Assembly: GCF_026262505.1 (NCBI RefSeq)
Contig: NC_067206.1
Span: 11,985,507-12,049,506 of the forward strand
Direction: 5' to 3'
Source: Trichomonas vaginalis G3
Taxonomy: Eukaryota > Parabasalia > Trichomonadida > Trichomonadidae
Length of the DNA: 64,000 nucleotides
Shown here: in pieces, positions 17,508-26,958 of the stretch
Numbering within the stretch: the first letter of the stretch is position 1
How the letters are laid out: each line of letters opens with the position of its first letter
Notes under the pieces: generated by a model
The model's database searches: none
The model's input: the letters and a program-made list of their open reading frames with translations, nothing else
What the model was told of the DNA's origin: nothing
Translations under genes and position numbers: made by a program

Positions 17508-19772
17508 ATGAATCAAATTTTCAAAGAAAATCAAGCGCAATATTATATGAATACTTCGTCAACAAACCCAGCTTATTCTTCATGGACGTCAAGCAAAAAT
17601 TTTGTAACGCAGAGTTCATCAGTTAAAGCCGAGATGGAAAAAATTCAATCACAACTTAACGAAAATCAATCTTCAGAAAATTACGATTCAAGTATGCAAA
17701 ATAGAGATTCATCTTCAATTGCAAATGATATATTAGACTCAAATAGCGGACAAGAATCTGATATTGTTGCACCCTCATCTCCAAAATCAGGTGGGACAGC
17801 TATTACAGTTGTTATTCGTGTCAGACCTCCAAATAATACCGAGAAAAATGGACCACCCGGCCAATTAATTCGTGTTGTAGATGAAAAATGCTTAGTGTTT
17901 GACCCACCAGGAGAAAGACAGCAGAAACAATCATTTATATCATCATCGAGAGATCGATCTAAGGACATTAGCTTTGGTTTTGATAAAATTTTTGACGAAG
18001 ATGCAACACAAGAAGATGTCTTCGATATGGTAAAGAATACTGTATTCCAGGAAGAAGGTGGACTCCTTGATGGATACAACTGTACAGTTTTTGCATATGG
18101 TGCAACAGGATCAGGAAAAACATTTAGTATGGCTGGTACCCAAGAAAACCCAGGAATCATGGCAAGATCTGTTGAATACATTTTCCAATCGATCCAGAAC
18201 CAAACAGGTAGAAGTGCTAAGATATGTATATCTTACATGGAAATATATAATGAAGTTATTCGTGATTTGCTTCAGCCATCAGATGCGAAAGGAAAAGAAC
18301 TTAAAATTGTTGATGACCCTCAAAAAGGAATTATTGTAACTGGATTGAGCCATAGATATCCAACAACAACAGCAGAAGTTCTTGAATTAATTCAGATCGG
18401 TAATGCTAATAGAACACAAGCACCAACAGAAGCAAATGCAAATTCCTCGAGATCCCATGCAATTTTGCAAATCATTGTTGAAAATTGCGATGATGTTCCT
18501 GGCCTTACGACTGTTTCAAAAGTTGGAAAACTCAGCCTTATTGACCTTGCAGGAAGTGAACGAGCAACAACAAATACAGGTGTTAGACTTCGCGAAACTG
18601 CCAAAATCAACTGTTCTCTTCTCGCATTAGGAAATTGCATTACAGCTTTATGCAATGGATCCTCCCATATTCCTTTCCGTCAATCGAAATTAACAAGACT
18701 GCTGATGGATTCACTTGGTGGAAACTGCAAGACAATTTACTTATCATGCATTTCTCCAAGCTACATGACATATGAAGATACATTCAATACTCTTCAGTAT
18801 GCAAACAAAGCTAAAAACATCAAAATTAACATCAAAAAGAATACAGTTAATGTCAAAGCTCATGTCGCTGAGTACCAGCAGATGATTGAGAAGCTTCGTG
18901 ATCAAGTTCATACTCTCCAGTCACGGGCTGTTAATCTTCCTTTAGTCACAAATTATGGAAGAACATGTGATCAATTATTGGAAATTCAGAAGCATAAAAT
19001 AACATCACTTCTCAACAAGAGTTTTCCAAAATCAGATGCATCAATACAAGAAAAGTATGAAGCAGTAAGGAAGATTCCAGCTGTTGAGTTCCAAAGGAAA
19101 TGCGCACAAAGAGTTGCTGCTTACACTCAAGAGAGCTTGAAGACAAGGCCAACAGATGAAACTCAGAAGAAATGGTTGGAAAGAGAACAACAAATCAGAC
19201 AACTGAATTTAGAAATATATGGATTGAGATTAACAGCTGAATTGTATCAATCACAGCTTGATATTCAATCACAGCTAATTGATGAGATATCAAAACAACG
19301 CGCAAATCCAACTATTCCTAAGAAAGTTCCTAAAATCGAAATCCCAGAGCAAAAATTGGAATCTGATGCATCACATAATAATAATATTATGCTATCAGAG
19401 AATAGCGGCTTATTAAGTAGTGATGTAGATTCCAACGTCGCTTCCATTCCTTCGATTTTGGATTCTGTCAGATTATTAACAGATGATTTTGTTTCAGATT
19501 CACTGAACGAATCTGAATCTTATAAACCAAAACAAAACAGATTTGGAGCAAGGCCTATTTCTGCAAGAAGAAGAACAGATAATAGTATTGGAGGAATGCA
19601 GAACAATGCAGATGCAGATAATATGTCTATTTATTCTTCTGCTTCAATGATGTCTTCTGATGGATCAGCATTGAAGAAGAAGAAATCTATCAACATTAGG
19701 GAGCAATTCCAGATTTTGAAAGCTCAGAAAGAGAAACTACGACAGAGTGTGACTAGCCGTGGTTTAATCTGA
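17508..19772 (+). CDS. Kinesin-8-like motor protein
   Basis: With the ATG at 17508 the product is 754 residues. A Ser/Asn-rich N-terminal extension of ~95 residues precedes the motor (about 97-455). The motor has VVIRVRPPN, P-loop GATGSGKT (198-205), switch I NANSSRSH (310-317), switch II DLAGSE (346-351) and a neck ending YANKAKNIKINI. The long loop 2 insertion before FGFDKIFDEDATQ and the GYNCTVFAYGATGSGKT context fit kinesin-8 (KIF18/KIF19), motors that walk to plus ends and shorten microtubules of the spindle or flagellum. A coiled coil follows at 455-620 and a basic Arg/Lys tail (GARPISARRR). Kinesin-13 is less likely, because the motor is N-terminal with a standard neck. Confidence 0.93.
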   Translation: MNQIFKENQAQYYMNTSSTNPAYSSWTSSKNFVTQSSSVKAEMEKIQSQLNENQSSENYDSSMQNRDSSSIANDILDSNSGQESDIVAPSSPKSGGTAITVVIRVRPPNNTEKNGPPGQLIRVVDEKCLVFDPPGERQQKQSFISSSRDRSKDISFGFDKIFDEDATQEDVFDMVKNTVFQEEGGLLDGYNCTVFAYGATGSGKTFSMAGTQENPGIMARSVEYIFQSIQNQTGRSAKICISYMEIYNEVIRDLLQPSDAKGKELKIVDDPQKGIIVTGLSHRYPTTTAEVLELIQIGNANRTQAPTEANANSSRSHAILQIIVENCDDVPGLTTVSKVGKLSLIDLAGSERATTNTGVRLRETAKINCSLLALGNCITALCNGSSHIPFRQSKLTRLLMDSLGGNCKTIYLSCISPSYMTYEDTFNTLQYANKAKNIKINIKKNTVNVKAHVAEYQQMIEKLRDQVHTLQSRAVNLPLVTNYGRTCDQLLEIQKHKITSLLNKSFPKSDASIQEKYEAVRKIPAVEFQRKCAQRVAAYTQESLKTRPTDETQKKWLEREQQIRQLNLEIYGLRLTAELYQSQLDIQSQLIDEISKQRANPTIPKKVPKIEIPEQKLESDASHNNNIMLSENSGLLSSDVDSNVASIPSILDSVRLLTDDFVSDSLNESESYKPKQNRFGARPISARRRTDNSIGGMQNNADADNMSIYSSASMMSSDGSALKKKKSINIREQFQILKAQKEKLRQSVTSRGLI

Positions 19773-19969
19773 TTTGTGTAGTTTAAATCTTTTATTGTTT
19801 ATTTGAAATATAGTTAAAAATTTATTTTATTGTTAGGAATTATACACTTTCGTTCTTTCGTAAAATTGAAAAGCATATTTAAATTGTTTGAAAATACTCA
19901 TCATTTTGTTTTGTTGATGAAATGAAAATTATTTGACACGTAAACTCATATTTGACAGAAAAATATAAA

Positions 19970-21205
19970 ATGTCAATGAATCACGATCTCATAGTTGAAT
20001 GGATCAGATCCTTTAGCTGCATAGAGGAATCTGATTGCAAGACCTTCGAATCACTAAGCTCCGGCTTTGCTTTTGCAAAATTATACAATTTTGCAACTGA
20101 TGGAAAATTTGATATGAACTCACTTCTTCAGCTTAAGAAAGAAGATGACTGGCTTACTTCCATGAAAAATATCCGTCAATTAGCAAAAGAATTCGAACCA
20201 GCATTCGCAGACAAAGGAATTAAAATTTCAATCGAAGCTACACAAGTTGCAAGGAGATCAAAACCAGAAGCATTACCTAACTTGGTAATGGCTGTGATCT
20301 GCTTCATGTTTGATTCGCCTCATAAAAAAGAAGTCAGCGAAATTACCAAGAAATGCTCAGAAGCATGCCAGAATGAAATCAAATCAATTCTCATAGCAAA
20401 TAAAGTCAATACTGCAGGTTCAGAGCCGAAAGAAGCCGAACCAGAACGCCCTGCCCCTGTAGCTGAAACAAAGCCAGTTGAAGAGAAACCACAAGCTGCT
20501 TCCACAACAACATCATCCGCTGCTACGCGTACAGCTATCAGAAGACTCGAAGTAAAGAACCGTTCTTTGAATTCTGAACTTGAAAAATTGCAAGCAGAAC
20601 TCAAAGAGATTCAAAACTCGAAATCAGAATCTGTATCATTACCACCAGAAGTTTTATCAGTTAAAAACGATTTAGAAACAGCAAAAGAAGAAAATACGAA
20701 ATTACAGAAAGAATTAGCAGAATTCCCAGACATCCCAGACTCGGATAAAATAGCTTTACAAAATGAAATTACATCATTACAGCAAAAACTTGCAAAAATA
20801 AATGAAGATTCGAATGCTGCTTTATCTCCTGAAAAACTATCCGAAATGAATGACCCAGACGTACAGAACTTGCTCAAGCAGATCAAAGAAGCAGAAGATA
20901 TTCTCAAACCAGAATATGAAAACGAATTAAGAGCAAAAGTCGATAAATTCAAAGAAGTAGCCACAAAAATGAAGAAATCTGTCAAGAGCAAGCAGAAAGA
21001 AATCGGAGATACTAAGCCAGAAGCAGAAAGTGGCGAATCAGGAGAATTAGAATCCCAAATTTCGGAAATCACAGCTCGTAATAATAAGATAAATACAGAA
21101 ATAGTAGAAATAATGGCAAAATTAGACGCTATAGAGAAAAATAAAACAAAGAATTCTTTCCTCGAGCACTTGAGAACTTCAGATGCATTCCTTTCTATTC
21201 ACTAA
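19970..21205 (+). CDS. Hook-domain coiled-coil protein
   Basis: Start taken as the ATG at 19970, behind TATAAA; a TTG lies upstream in frame. The first ~140 of 411 residues form a calponin-homology-like Hook domain: DLIVEWIRSF, SGFAFAKLYNFATDGKF, DDWLTSMKNIRQLAKEF, then a helix NLVMAVICFMF. A Pro/Ala/Glu-rich linker (about 155-180) leads into a long coiled coil to the C-terminus. Hook proteins link cargo to dynein-dynactin through this N-terminal domain, so this may be a dynein adaptor. It follows the kinesin gene on the same strand, 200 bases downstream, with no sign of co-transcription. Confidence 0.75.
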   Translation: MSMNHDLIVEWIRSFSCIEESDCKTFESLSSGFAFAKLYNFATDGKFDMNSLLQLKKEDDWLTSMKNIRQLAKEFEPAFADKGIKISIEATQVARRSKPEALPNLVMAVICFMFDSPHKKEVSEITKKCSEACQNEIKSILIANKVNTAGSEPKEAEPERPAPVAETKPVEEKPQAASTTTSSAATRTAIRRLEVKNRSLNSELEKLQAELKEIQNSKSESVSLPPEVLSVKNDLETAKEENTKLQKELAEFPDIPDSDKIALQNEITSLQQKLAKINEDSNAALSPEKLSEMNDPDVQNLLKQIKEAEDILKPEYENELRAKVDKFKEVATKMKKSVKSKQKEIGDTKPEAESGESGELESQISEITARNNKINTEIVEIMAKLDAIEKNKTKNSFLEHLRTSDAFLSIH

Positions 21206-21626
21206 ACATATTACTATTATTTTAATTTATATTTTTTACTGAACAAGCAAAATAAAAAAAAATGTCGGACAAAATTTATGAAAATATGCTTTGAATTGAT
21301 AATGTTTAGACTTTTTTATTGCCTATGGCATGTAGTATCTTTGGTATCACTAATTTTAAGCAGATTCGATTGATTTCCATAATAACAGGAAATTTATGGA
21401 AATCGACTTCGTAAATATAAAAAATGAACTCAGGGATAATAATAATGTTAATATCAGAAACTGTATAAGAAGTTGAAAAACAAATATTCAATTTTATATT
21501 CAAAATTCTGTTAAACAGTATGAAATTTTAAGGAGTATTTGGATATCATACAATAGAAATATAAGATGATTCATTGTGATCTCCATTTCGTATTAATTAG
21601 CTAATATTTTGCAATTGTGTGTTTTT
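21206..21626. other. Convergent AT-rich spacer
   Basis: No supported frame or RNA gene. A 65-codon minus-strand frame is low complexity. Confidence 0.5.
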
Positions 21627-22064
21627 TTACAAATCAAGGATAACATAGAATTCGGATGCGCCAGGTGTTGTATCTACTTTCATTGATGCATATGTAATGG
21701 CCTTAACTTCAGTGCGGCGAAAATCTGCATGCTTCTTCATGTCAAATAACTCTCCATAACCAGTAGCCTCAATTTCGAGATTAACAAAATCGCATTTAGT
21801 AACTTTAATACGTGTGGCAACAAAATCTTCTGCATCAAAGACATAAAGCCATTCATCCAAGAAGTTATAAAGAAGATTTTGTGCATCTTTACCCTTAACT
21901 GAGATGCTGTGTGTTGTTTCTTCTTTGAAGTTGTCAGTTTCGAACATAACTTCAAAGAAAGCTTTTCCAAGTTGTTCTAATGTGACATCTGGCTGTGGCC
22001 CCCAAGCATGGAGTTGAATATCTGCTGGATGGTCTATGAACTCCCACTTAGCTTCAGTATACAT
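21627..22064 (-). CDS. Archease
   Basis: The 145-residue protein has the archease signature WEFIDHPADIQLHAWG at the N-terminus (metal-binding Asp in DHPAD), the FLDEWLYVFD helix, GYGELFDMKKH, VKAITYASM and a C-terminal YVILDL ending in the conserved Asp region. Length equals that of human ZBTB8OS and archaeal archeases. Archease helps the RtcB RNA ligase guanylylate and turn over, so it works in tRNA splicing. Its presence together with the Sen15-like gene at 58813 suggests an active tRNA-intron pathway. The ATG at 22064 is unambiguous. Confidence 0.95.
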   Translation of the reverse strand: MYTEAKWEFIDHPADIQLHAWGPQPDVTLEQLGKAFFEVMFETDNFKEETTHSISVKGKDAQNLLYNFLDEWLYVFDAEDFVATRIKVTKCDFVNLEIEATGYGELFDMKKHADFRRTEVKAITYASMKVDTTPGASEFYVILDL

Positions 22065-22216
22065 TTAATTATAATAATTTCTCTTATTCTCAATTTTTTT
22101 CCTCATTCAAATCAAAATTTTGGGAAAAAAATTCAAAATTCATAAAAAATTCCGACAAAAAATAAGAAATGGTTGTTTTATTCAGGTTTCGGAATTTAAA
22201 AAATAACTCTAAACGT

Positions 22217-22358
22217 GGTATTTTACCATCACTAATCTGAGCGATATGGTTTATTAGCATGATTAGTTATTAATTGCTTAATGCTGAAGGACAATTAAGA
22301 ATGGAACTGGCATTGCTGATTAAGATAGCAATCAGTCACCTTGCAGCGTCGGTAAAAT
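22217..22358. other. Candidate structured RNA or regulatory hairpin cluster
   Basis: The spacer between the IFT70 stop and archease start contains several nested inverted repeats: TGGTA-TTT-TACCA (22216-22228), ATTTTACC (22220-22227) facing GGTAAAAT (22351-22358), CTGATT (22316-22321) facing AATCAG (22330-22335), and AATTG facing CAATT (about 22272-22296). Together they could fold into a closed multi-branched structure. It matches no RNA family that I recognise; ATCTGA and GCTGA words are not enough for a C/D snoRNA. Confidence 0.35.
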
Positions 22359-22393
22359 TAATTTAAAAAAAATTTGAATCAAAAAAAAAATAT

Positions 22394-24328
22394 TTAAAAT
22401 TCATATAATCTAAGCAACATCGCCTTGATGACACGAGCCTCGAATGAAACTGTCTGGTGTTCTCTTGCCTCGTTAGCATCAATTGTCAAATCATTGATTG
22501 ATTCGATCTTCTTTCCGTTCTTGTCAACGTTATCAAGGAATTCAATTATCTTGTTGAACATTGCATCATCAAGAACGCACTGTCTAAGTGAGAGGCATCT
22601 CAAAAGCTCGAACAAGCACTTCTTTGCGTAGAACCATGTATCTGCTGTAAGTTTCTCGTGCATTGGGTTAAATGCCTTGAATACGTAATCAATACCGAAA
22701 TCGAAGTTCTTGTTAGCGCAGTAAAGAGTTCCGATGACCAAATGAATAATTGAAAGATGAATAAGTTTTGCGTCTTCATCTTCTTTCTTTTTGGCAGCCT
22801 CTTCTTCAGTAAGTTTATTAATAAGCGAATCTGCCTTCTGGTTTTGGTCCATAACAACATAAGAAACGCAAAGATTTGCAACGATGATAGCTTCGACATC
22901 GAGAAGGTTCTGTTCGTAAAGAACAAGTTGTTCGTAGTAATCGATAGCGTTTTTATATTTGCCTGGCTCCATGAAGAAAGTATGTGCAAGATTAAGCTTC
23001 CAAGTACGATGTTGTTCGCAGAAATCGATGTATTTGAGAAGAAGAATCTCTACAAGTTCGTAGCTGCCCATATCCCAGAAGATCTTGGCTTGGGCCATCA
23101 AAACTGGAATAAGGTCGTTAACTCCTGCTTCGAATTCAAGGGTAAGCTGTGTCTGGAGGACATCATCGTGAGTCTTACGAGCATCATCGACGGCCTTGTA
23201 AAGTCTACGAAGTAAATCTGCACGTTGTTTGCAAAGATCATCGAATTTTCTGTAAGCTTCTTCTTTGGATGTGGCACAGAGAAGAAGGGCATCGAGGAAA
23301 TCGATCATTCCTGGGTCCATACTTTCATGTGCACGCTCTGTATTCTCAGCAAGTAAATCTGCAGCATATGTGTAATATTCGAACTTGCAGTAACCGAGAA
23401 GTAAGTTTCTGAATGTCTCTGGTGGTGTAATGTCTTGGTTGAGAAGGAATGAAAGCTTTGTGAAAGAAGATGTTGGATCATCTTCCATATTAACGATAGC
23501 AGTGTTATGGAGAGTAACAGGATCGAGATCTTCTTCATTACGACATGGTAATTCCTTAAGAGCTTCTTTAGCTTCTTTCTTATGATGCTGATCGTATTCA
23601 ATTGCCGAAAGAAGGTTAACGCCTTCAACAAAGAAGGCATCACGTGCCTTGGAGATCAAGCCCTGAGCATCAAAATCAACTGCATCGCCAACAACGTTGC
23701 GAAGAAGCTCTGGATGAGCTCTTCCTGCTTGAGATTTGATTTCTGCAATCATTTGTTGGGCTTCTGTAATTCTATTTAATCTATAGTAGCAAAGAGCAAT
23801 GCAGTATGCAACTTCTGGCATGAAACCGTGAACTCTCTTAATTTCCATGTAAACTTCCAATGCCTGCTCGAATCTGTCCTCCTTGTAGAGAATGCAAGCG
23901 TTGTCAAGCATAACGTTAACATCTGTTTGATCAGCTGCAGCAAGACCGGATTTTGCAGATTGAATGTCCTCTTGAGCATAACGAATAGCTGCTTGCAAAA
24001 CAACGACTTGTGGCTTAAGTTCATTATCTTGAACGCCAAAGGAAACACGTGCTGCTTCATCGTATTGTTCGATTTTATATAAAGCGTTTGCATGATGGAG
24101 TTTGTATGAATCTTTGTTTGGATTTAGTTCGACAAGTTTGCCGTACTCAGCAGCTGCCTTCTGATAATCTTCCATCTGCCATGCGCAATATGCGATGAGA
24201 GAGTGGATTGCAACGCAGTCTTTGAAGTTGGAAAGCTGTATTTCAAGAAGACGGATAGCTTCGGTATAGTTTTCATCACCGATAAGCGTGTAAATGTTGC
24301 GTGTATGATTCTCTGAAGGGTTATTCAT
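22394..24328 (-). CDS. IFT70: Intraflagellar transport protein 70 (TTC30)
   Basis: The first ATG of the frame (24328) gives 644 residues, close to the ~660 of TTC30A/B. TPR units run from the N-terminus: YTLIGDENYTEAIRLLE, LIAYCAWQMEDYQKAAAEYG, HANALYKIEQYDEAARVSF, and further pairs to residue ~600. The order of repeats and the ALYKIEQYDEA and FRNLLLGYCKFEYYTYAADL segments are those of IFT70/DYF-1. It is an IFT-B core subunit that wraps around IFT52/IFT88 and is needed for flagellar assembly and tubulin modification. Its codons are GC-richer than those of its neighbours. It fits with other flagellar genes nearby. Confidence 0.93.
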   Translation of the reverse strand: MNNPSENHTRNIYTLIGDENYTEAIRLLEIQLSNFKDCVAIHSLIAYCAWQMEDYQKAAAEYGKLVELNPNKDSYKLHHANALYKIEQYDEAARVSFGVQDNELKPQVVVLQAAIRYAQEDIQSAKSGLAAADQTDVNVMLDNACILYKEDRFEQALEVYMEIKRVHGFMPEVAYCIALCYYRLNRITEAQQMIAEIKSQAGRAHPELLRNVVGDAVDFDAQGLISKARDAFFVEGVNLLSAIEYDQHHKKEAKEALKELPCRNEEDLDPVTLHNTAIVNMEDDPTSSFTKLSFLLNQDITPPETFRNLLLGYCKFEYYTYAADLLAENTERAHESMDPGMIDFLDALLLCATSKEEAYRKFDDLCKQRADLLRRLYKAVDDARKTHDDVLQTQLTLEFEAGVNDLIPVLMAQAKIFWDMGSYELVEILLLKYIDFCEQHRTWKLNLAHTFFMEPGKYKNAIDYYEQLVLYEQNLLDVEAIIVANLCVSYVVMDQNQKADSLINKLTEEEAAKKKEDEDAKLIHLSIIHLVIGTLYCANKNFDFGIDYVFKAFNPMHEKLTADTWFYAKKCLFELLRCLSLRQCVLDDAMFNKIIEFLDNVDKNGKKIESINDLTIDANEAREHQTVSFEARVIKAMLLRLYEF

Positions 24329-24680
24329 AAAAATAAAAAAAAATAACGTGCGCAAGTCTGTCCAAATGGAAATATTTTGATATGGATAGATCTGTTATTA
24401 GAGATTAAGATTATGTTTTTAGTTGTTGATTCCTTTTGATGATGAAAGAATTTAAAACGATTATTCCATTATATTGCCCGATAATTATTGAAATATTGAA
24501 TTAAAATGTATGGATGGACGTCATAATTAATAAAACAATTTTTAGGAGAAAAAAAAATGGTTTAGATTAAGAGCGTTAGATAACTTGCAAAAATTTAGTA
24601 TTGTTTTAATAGTTTTTTTATAATATTTACCAAAAAAAATAAATATATTTCCTTAAATCAAAAAGAAAATAATAACATTA
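24329..24680. other. AT-rich spacer
   Basis: Upstream of the IFT70 gene and downstream of the CFAP141-like gene. No structure or frame is supported, and no AAAAGTGACA motif is present. Confidence 0.5.
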
Positions 24681-25007
24681 TTATATCATGGTCTTTTGAA
24701 ATGTCATACCTCTAGCTTGAAGTTCCTTTTGCCATTCTTCCTTATCTTCCGCAAATTGTGCTGCTAAGCGTGCTCTTCTATCGCAAATAAGATCTGCGTG
24801 CGCCAGTACTTCTTCTTGGTGACTAAGTTTTGCATTTCTTCTAACTTCGGCATTGCGAATAAAGCTTGCGTGAGATTCACGGAACTTTGTTTCGTTTGCT
24901 TTTGAAAGATTAATTTTTGCCTGCTCTACAGCTTCAGCGTGGAGATCATTAGCACGTATTAAAGCTTGAATATTAGCAGGAACGCTTGGTTTACTTTGTC
25001 TCGACAT
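24681..25007 (-). CDS. CFAP141-like axonemal protein
   Basis: A 108-residue, almost fully helical and charged protein. Its C-terminal segment QFAEDKEEWQKELQARGMTF resembles the end of CFAP141 (C1orf189), where EKE...YQQELNQMGKAF occurs. CFAP141 is a small microtubule inner protein of ciliary doublets. Length (~100) and the adjacency to IFT70 fit. The match rests on a short segment, so other small axonemal helical proteins remain possible. TAAAGTGTACG lies ~20 bases before the ATG. Confidence 0.6.
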   Translation of the reverse strand: MSRQSKPSVPANIQALIRANDLHAEAVEQAKINLSKANETKFRESHASFIRNAEVRRNAKLSHQEEVLAHADLICDRRARLAAQFAEDKEEWQKELQARGMTFQKTMI

Positions 25008-25382
25008 TTAACTTTTTCTAACGTACACTTTACAAAGATATCAAGTGAGAAAGAGCTTCTGCACCAAAACAGTGACGGTATTGCTTAAAAATTCTCTAGC
25101 ATATAGAGAATGGCAATGAAAAGAAAATAAAGCAAATAAAAAAGTAAATTGATTTAAAATTTCATTCTAAATCTAGATTTGGAACGGGATTAAGTCAGCA
25201 TACTTGTTCTTATTTAAAGTTAACATCTACTCATCACTTAATACAACTTTTTAATAAATTTTATTTAGTCCTTTTGCGCATTTTCCTTTCAAGATACAAA
25301 ATTTCACAATAGTAAGAACAATAAGTTATGCTGGAAGATGAACATCTTTAAAAAAATTTTCATTGATTTCAAATCTGAGTGA
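25008..25382. other. Divergent AT-rich spacer
   Basis: It holds the promoters of the CFAP141-like gene (minus) and the armadillo-type gene (plus). I see no other feature. Confidence 0.45.
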
Positions 25383-26705
25383 ATGAAGGGTAGCTTAATA
25401 AACCTTTCTAAAGAAAATGTGGCACTAGACCCATATGTGCAAAGCTTAACAATGGAAAAAATCGAGGAAAAATCCAAACACACATTTACTATTGATGATA
25501 AATATTCAGTCAACAATGATATATACAAATTATATAGTCACAACCCACATTCAATTGATATAAATAAAAAATTAATAAAGGAAATCATTCAAAGCTATCT
25601 TTCAGAGGATGACATCAAAATTATTTCGAGTACACTAAGATGCCTTACATTAGTATTTCAAAATTCTTCCTCATCTAACTGTCCATTCACAAACTCAGAA
25701 GTATTAGAGATTATTAATCAATTTACATCTCAAGAATTTTTACAAGGAAAGCCAATTCTTCATGAAGCAATTCGACTAGCAGCAGTTTGTACCAAAAACA
25801 AAAAGTTTGTACAAGATATGAATGAATACGCTTGTATCAATCTTTTTCGGGACCTTGCTTTAAAAATTAACAATGATTCCATGATTTCATTATCATTAAA
25901 CGCGATCAGTAATATAATATACTATAAAGACGTAACAGAAGATACAATAACATCACTATTAAATGGAACAAATGATATTTTGAAAAAAGTCTACCTAGAC
26001 AATAAATATTACTATCCTGATGCATTATTTTCTCTTTTACACTTGACAAAGATGATAATAGATCAATATAATCCAGCATTAGAACTTTCACAACACAAAG
26101 TTATTCAATTTTTACCAAATTTCTTCGGACTGGATTCCGAAATCGTTATCAAAGCTAGTATCAGTCTTTGCGAAACATTGTATCGAATGGATCTTGATAT
26201 TGATTCAGATTCAATTGTATTAATTTGTAGATTGTTTATTCGTGGAAAATCTAAATATAGAGCGGCATCAATCAGAGCTATCAGTGCATATTTTCACCAT
26301 TTTCCTGATTGTTTATTTAATTTAGATCAAATTTCTTATTCTGATGAAGGAAGTATCTTTGATTTCCTTTATAGAAATGTTTTGCAAATTATCAGTGAAG
26401 GACCATTTAGTTTGTCTTCTTACGCGATTTCTATTTTGTATTCTATCTTGGAGTCTGATGTTTCTATATTAGAAAAGAACGGAGATTTGATTGTAACTTC
26501 TTTACAGAATGTTTTACTCGGTGTAGACAAATATCAAACGCTTCTTTATGGATTGGTTATTATTAAAGAACTTTGTTTGAAAAATGGTGAACTTATAGAT
26601 TTATTGCAAAAGGAGTTGATTGACAATATCTCGGATTTGGAAAATGATGAAGCTTGTCAAATTGTTGAATTATTACTTTATGAAATGGAAAGAAACTGTA
26701 ATTAA
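25383..26705 (+). CDS. Armadillo/HEAT-type repeat protein
   Basis: A 440-residue helical protein made of hydrophobic helix pairs (for example LHEAIRLAAVCTKNKKFVQDMNEYA, EIVIKASISLCETLYRMDL, YRAASIRAISAYFHHFPDC), typical of the large trichomonad ARM-fold family. Specific partners cannot be predicted. The protein at 47961-49280 has the same length and helix pattern and is probably a distant paralogue on the other side of the Maverick. Converges with the PH-domain gene. Confidence 0.75.
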   Translation: MKGSLINLSKENVALDPYVQSLTMEKIEEKSKHTFTIDDKYSVNNDIYKLYSHNPHSIDINKKLIKEIIQSYLSEDDIKIISSTLRCLTLVFQNSSSSNCPFTNSEVLEIINQFTSQEFLQGKPILHEAIRLAAVCTKNKKFVQDMNEYACINLFRDLALKINNDSMISLSLNAISNIIYYKDVTEDTITSLLNGTNDILKKVYLDNKYYYPDALFSLLHLTKMIIDQYNPALELSQHKVIQFLPNFFGLDSEIVIKASISLCETLYRMDLDIDSDSIVLICRLFIRGKSKYRAASIRAISAYFHHFPDCLFNLDQISYSDEGSIFDFLYRNVLQIISEGPFSLSSYAISILYSILESDVSILEKNGDLIVTSLQNVLLGVDKYQTLLYGLVIIKELCLKNGELIDLLQKELIDNISDLENDEACQIVELLLYEMERNCN

Positions 26706-26958
26706 ACTATAGTTTGTGTCTTTTAAATTTCTTCAGTCACATATTTGCATATTTTTTAAAAAAGATGTTGAGAAGCATCATGGTTATAACTTCTTTTCTA
26801 TATTGTGCTCTCCTTCAGAATTATTTTAAAAAATTTATATCCTTTTGACTCATTACCTTAATAAACATCGTTGTTCCACTCGGTTCCTGTTAATATTTCT
26901 ATTAAGTCTCTCAAACTTTGAAAAAAAAATCATTATTTCATTATAAATAATAAAAATT

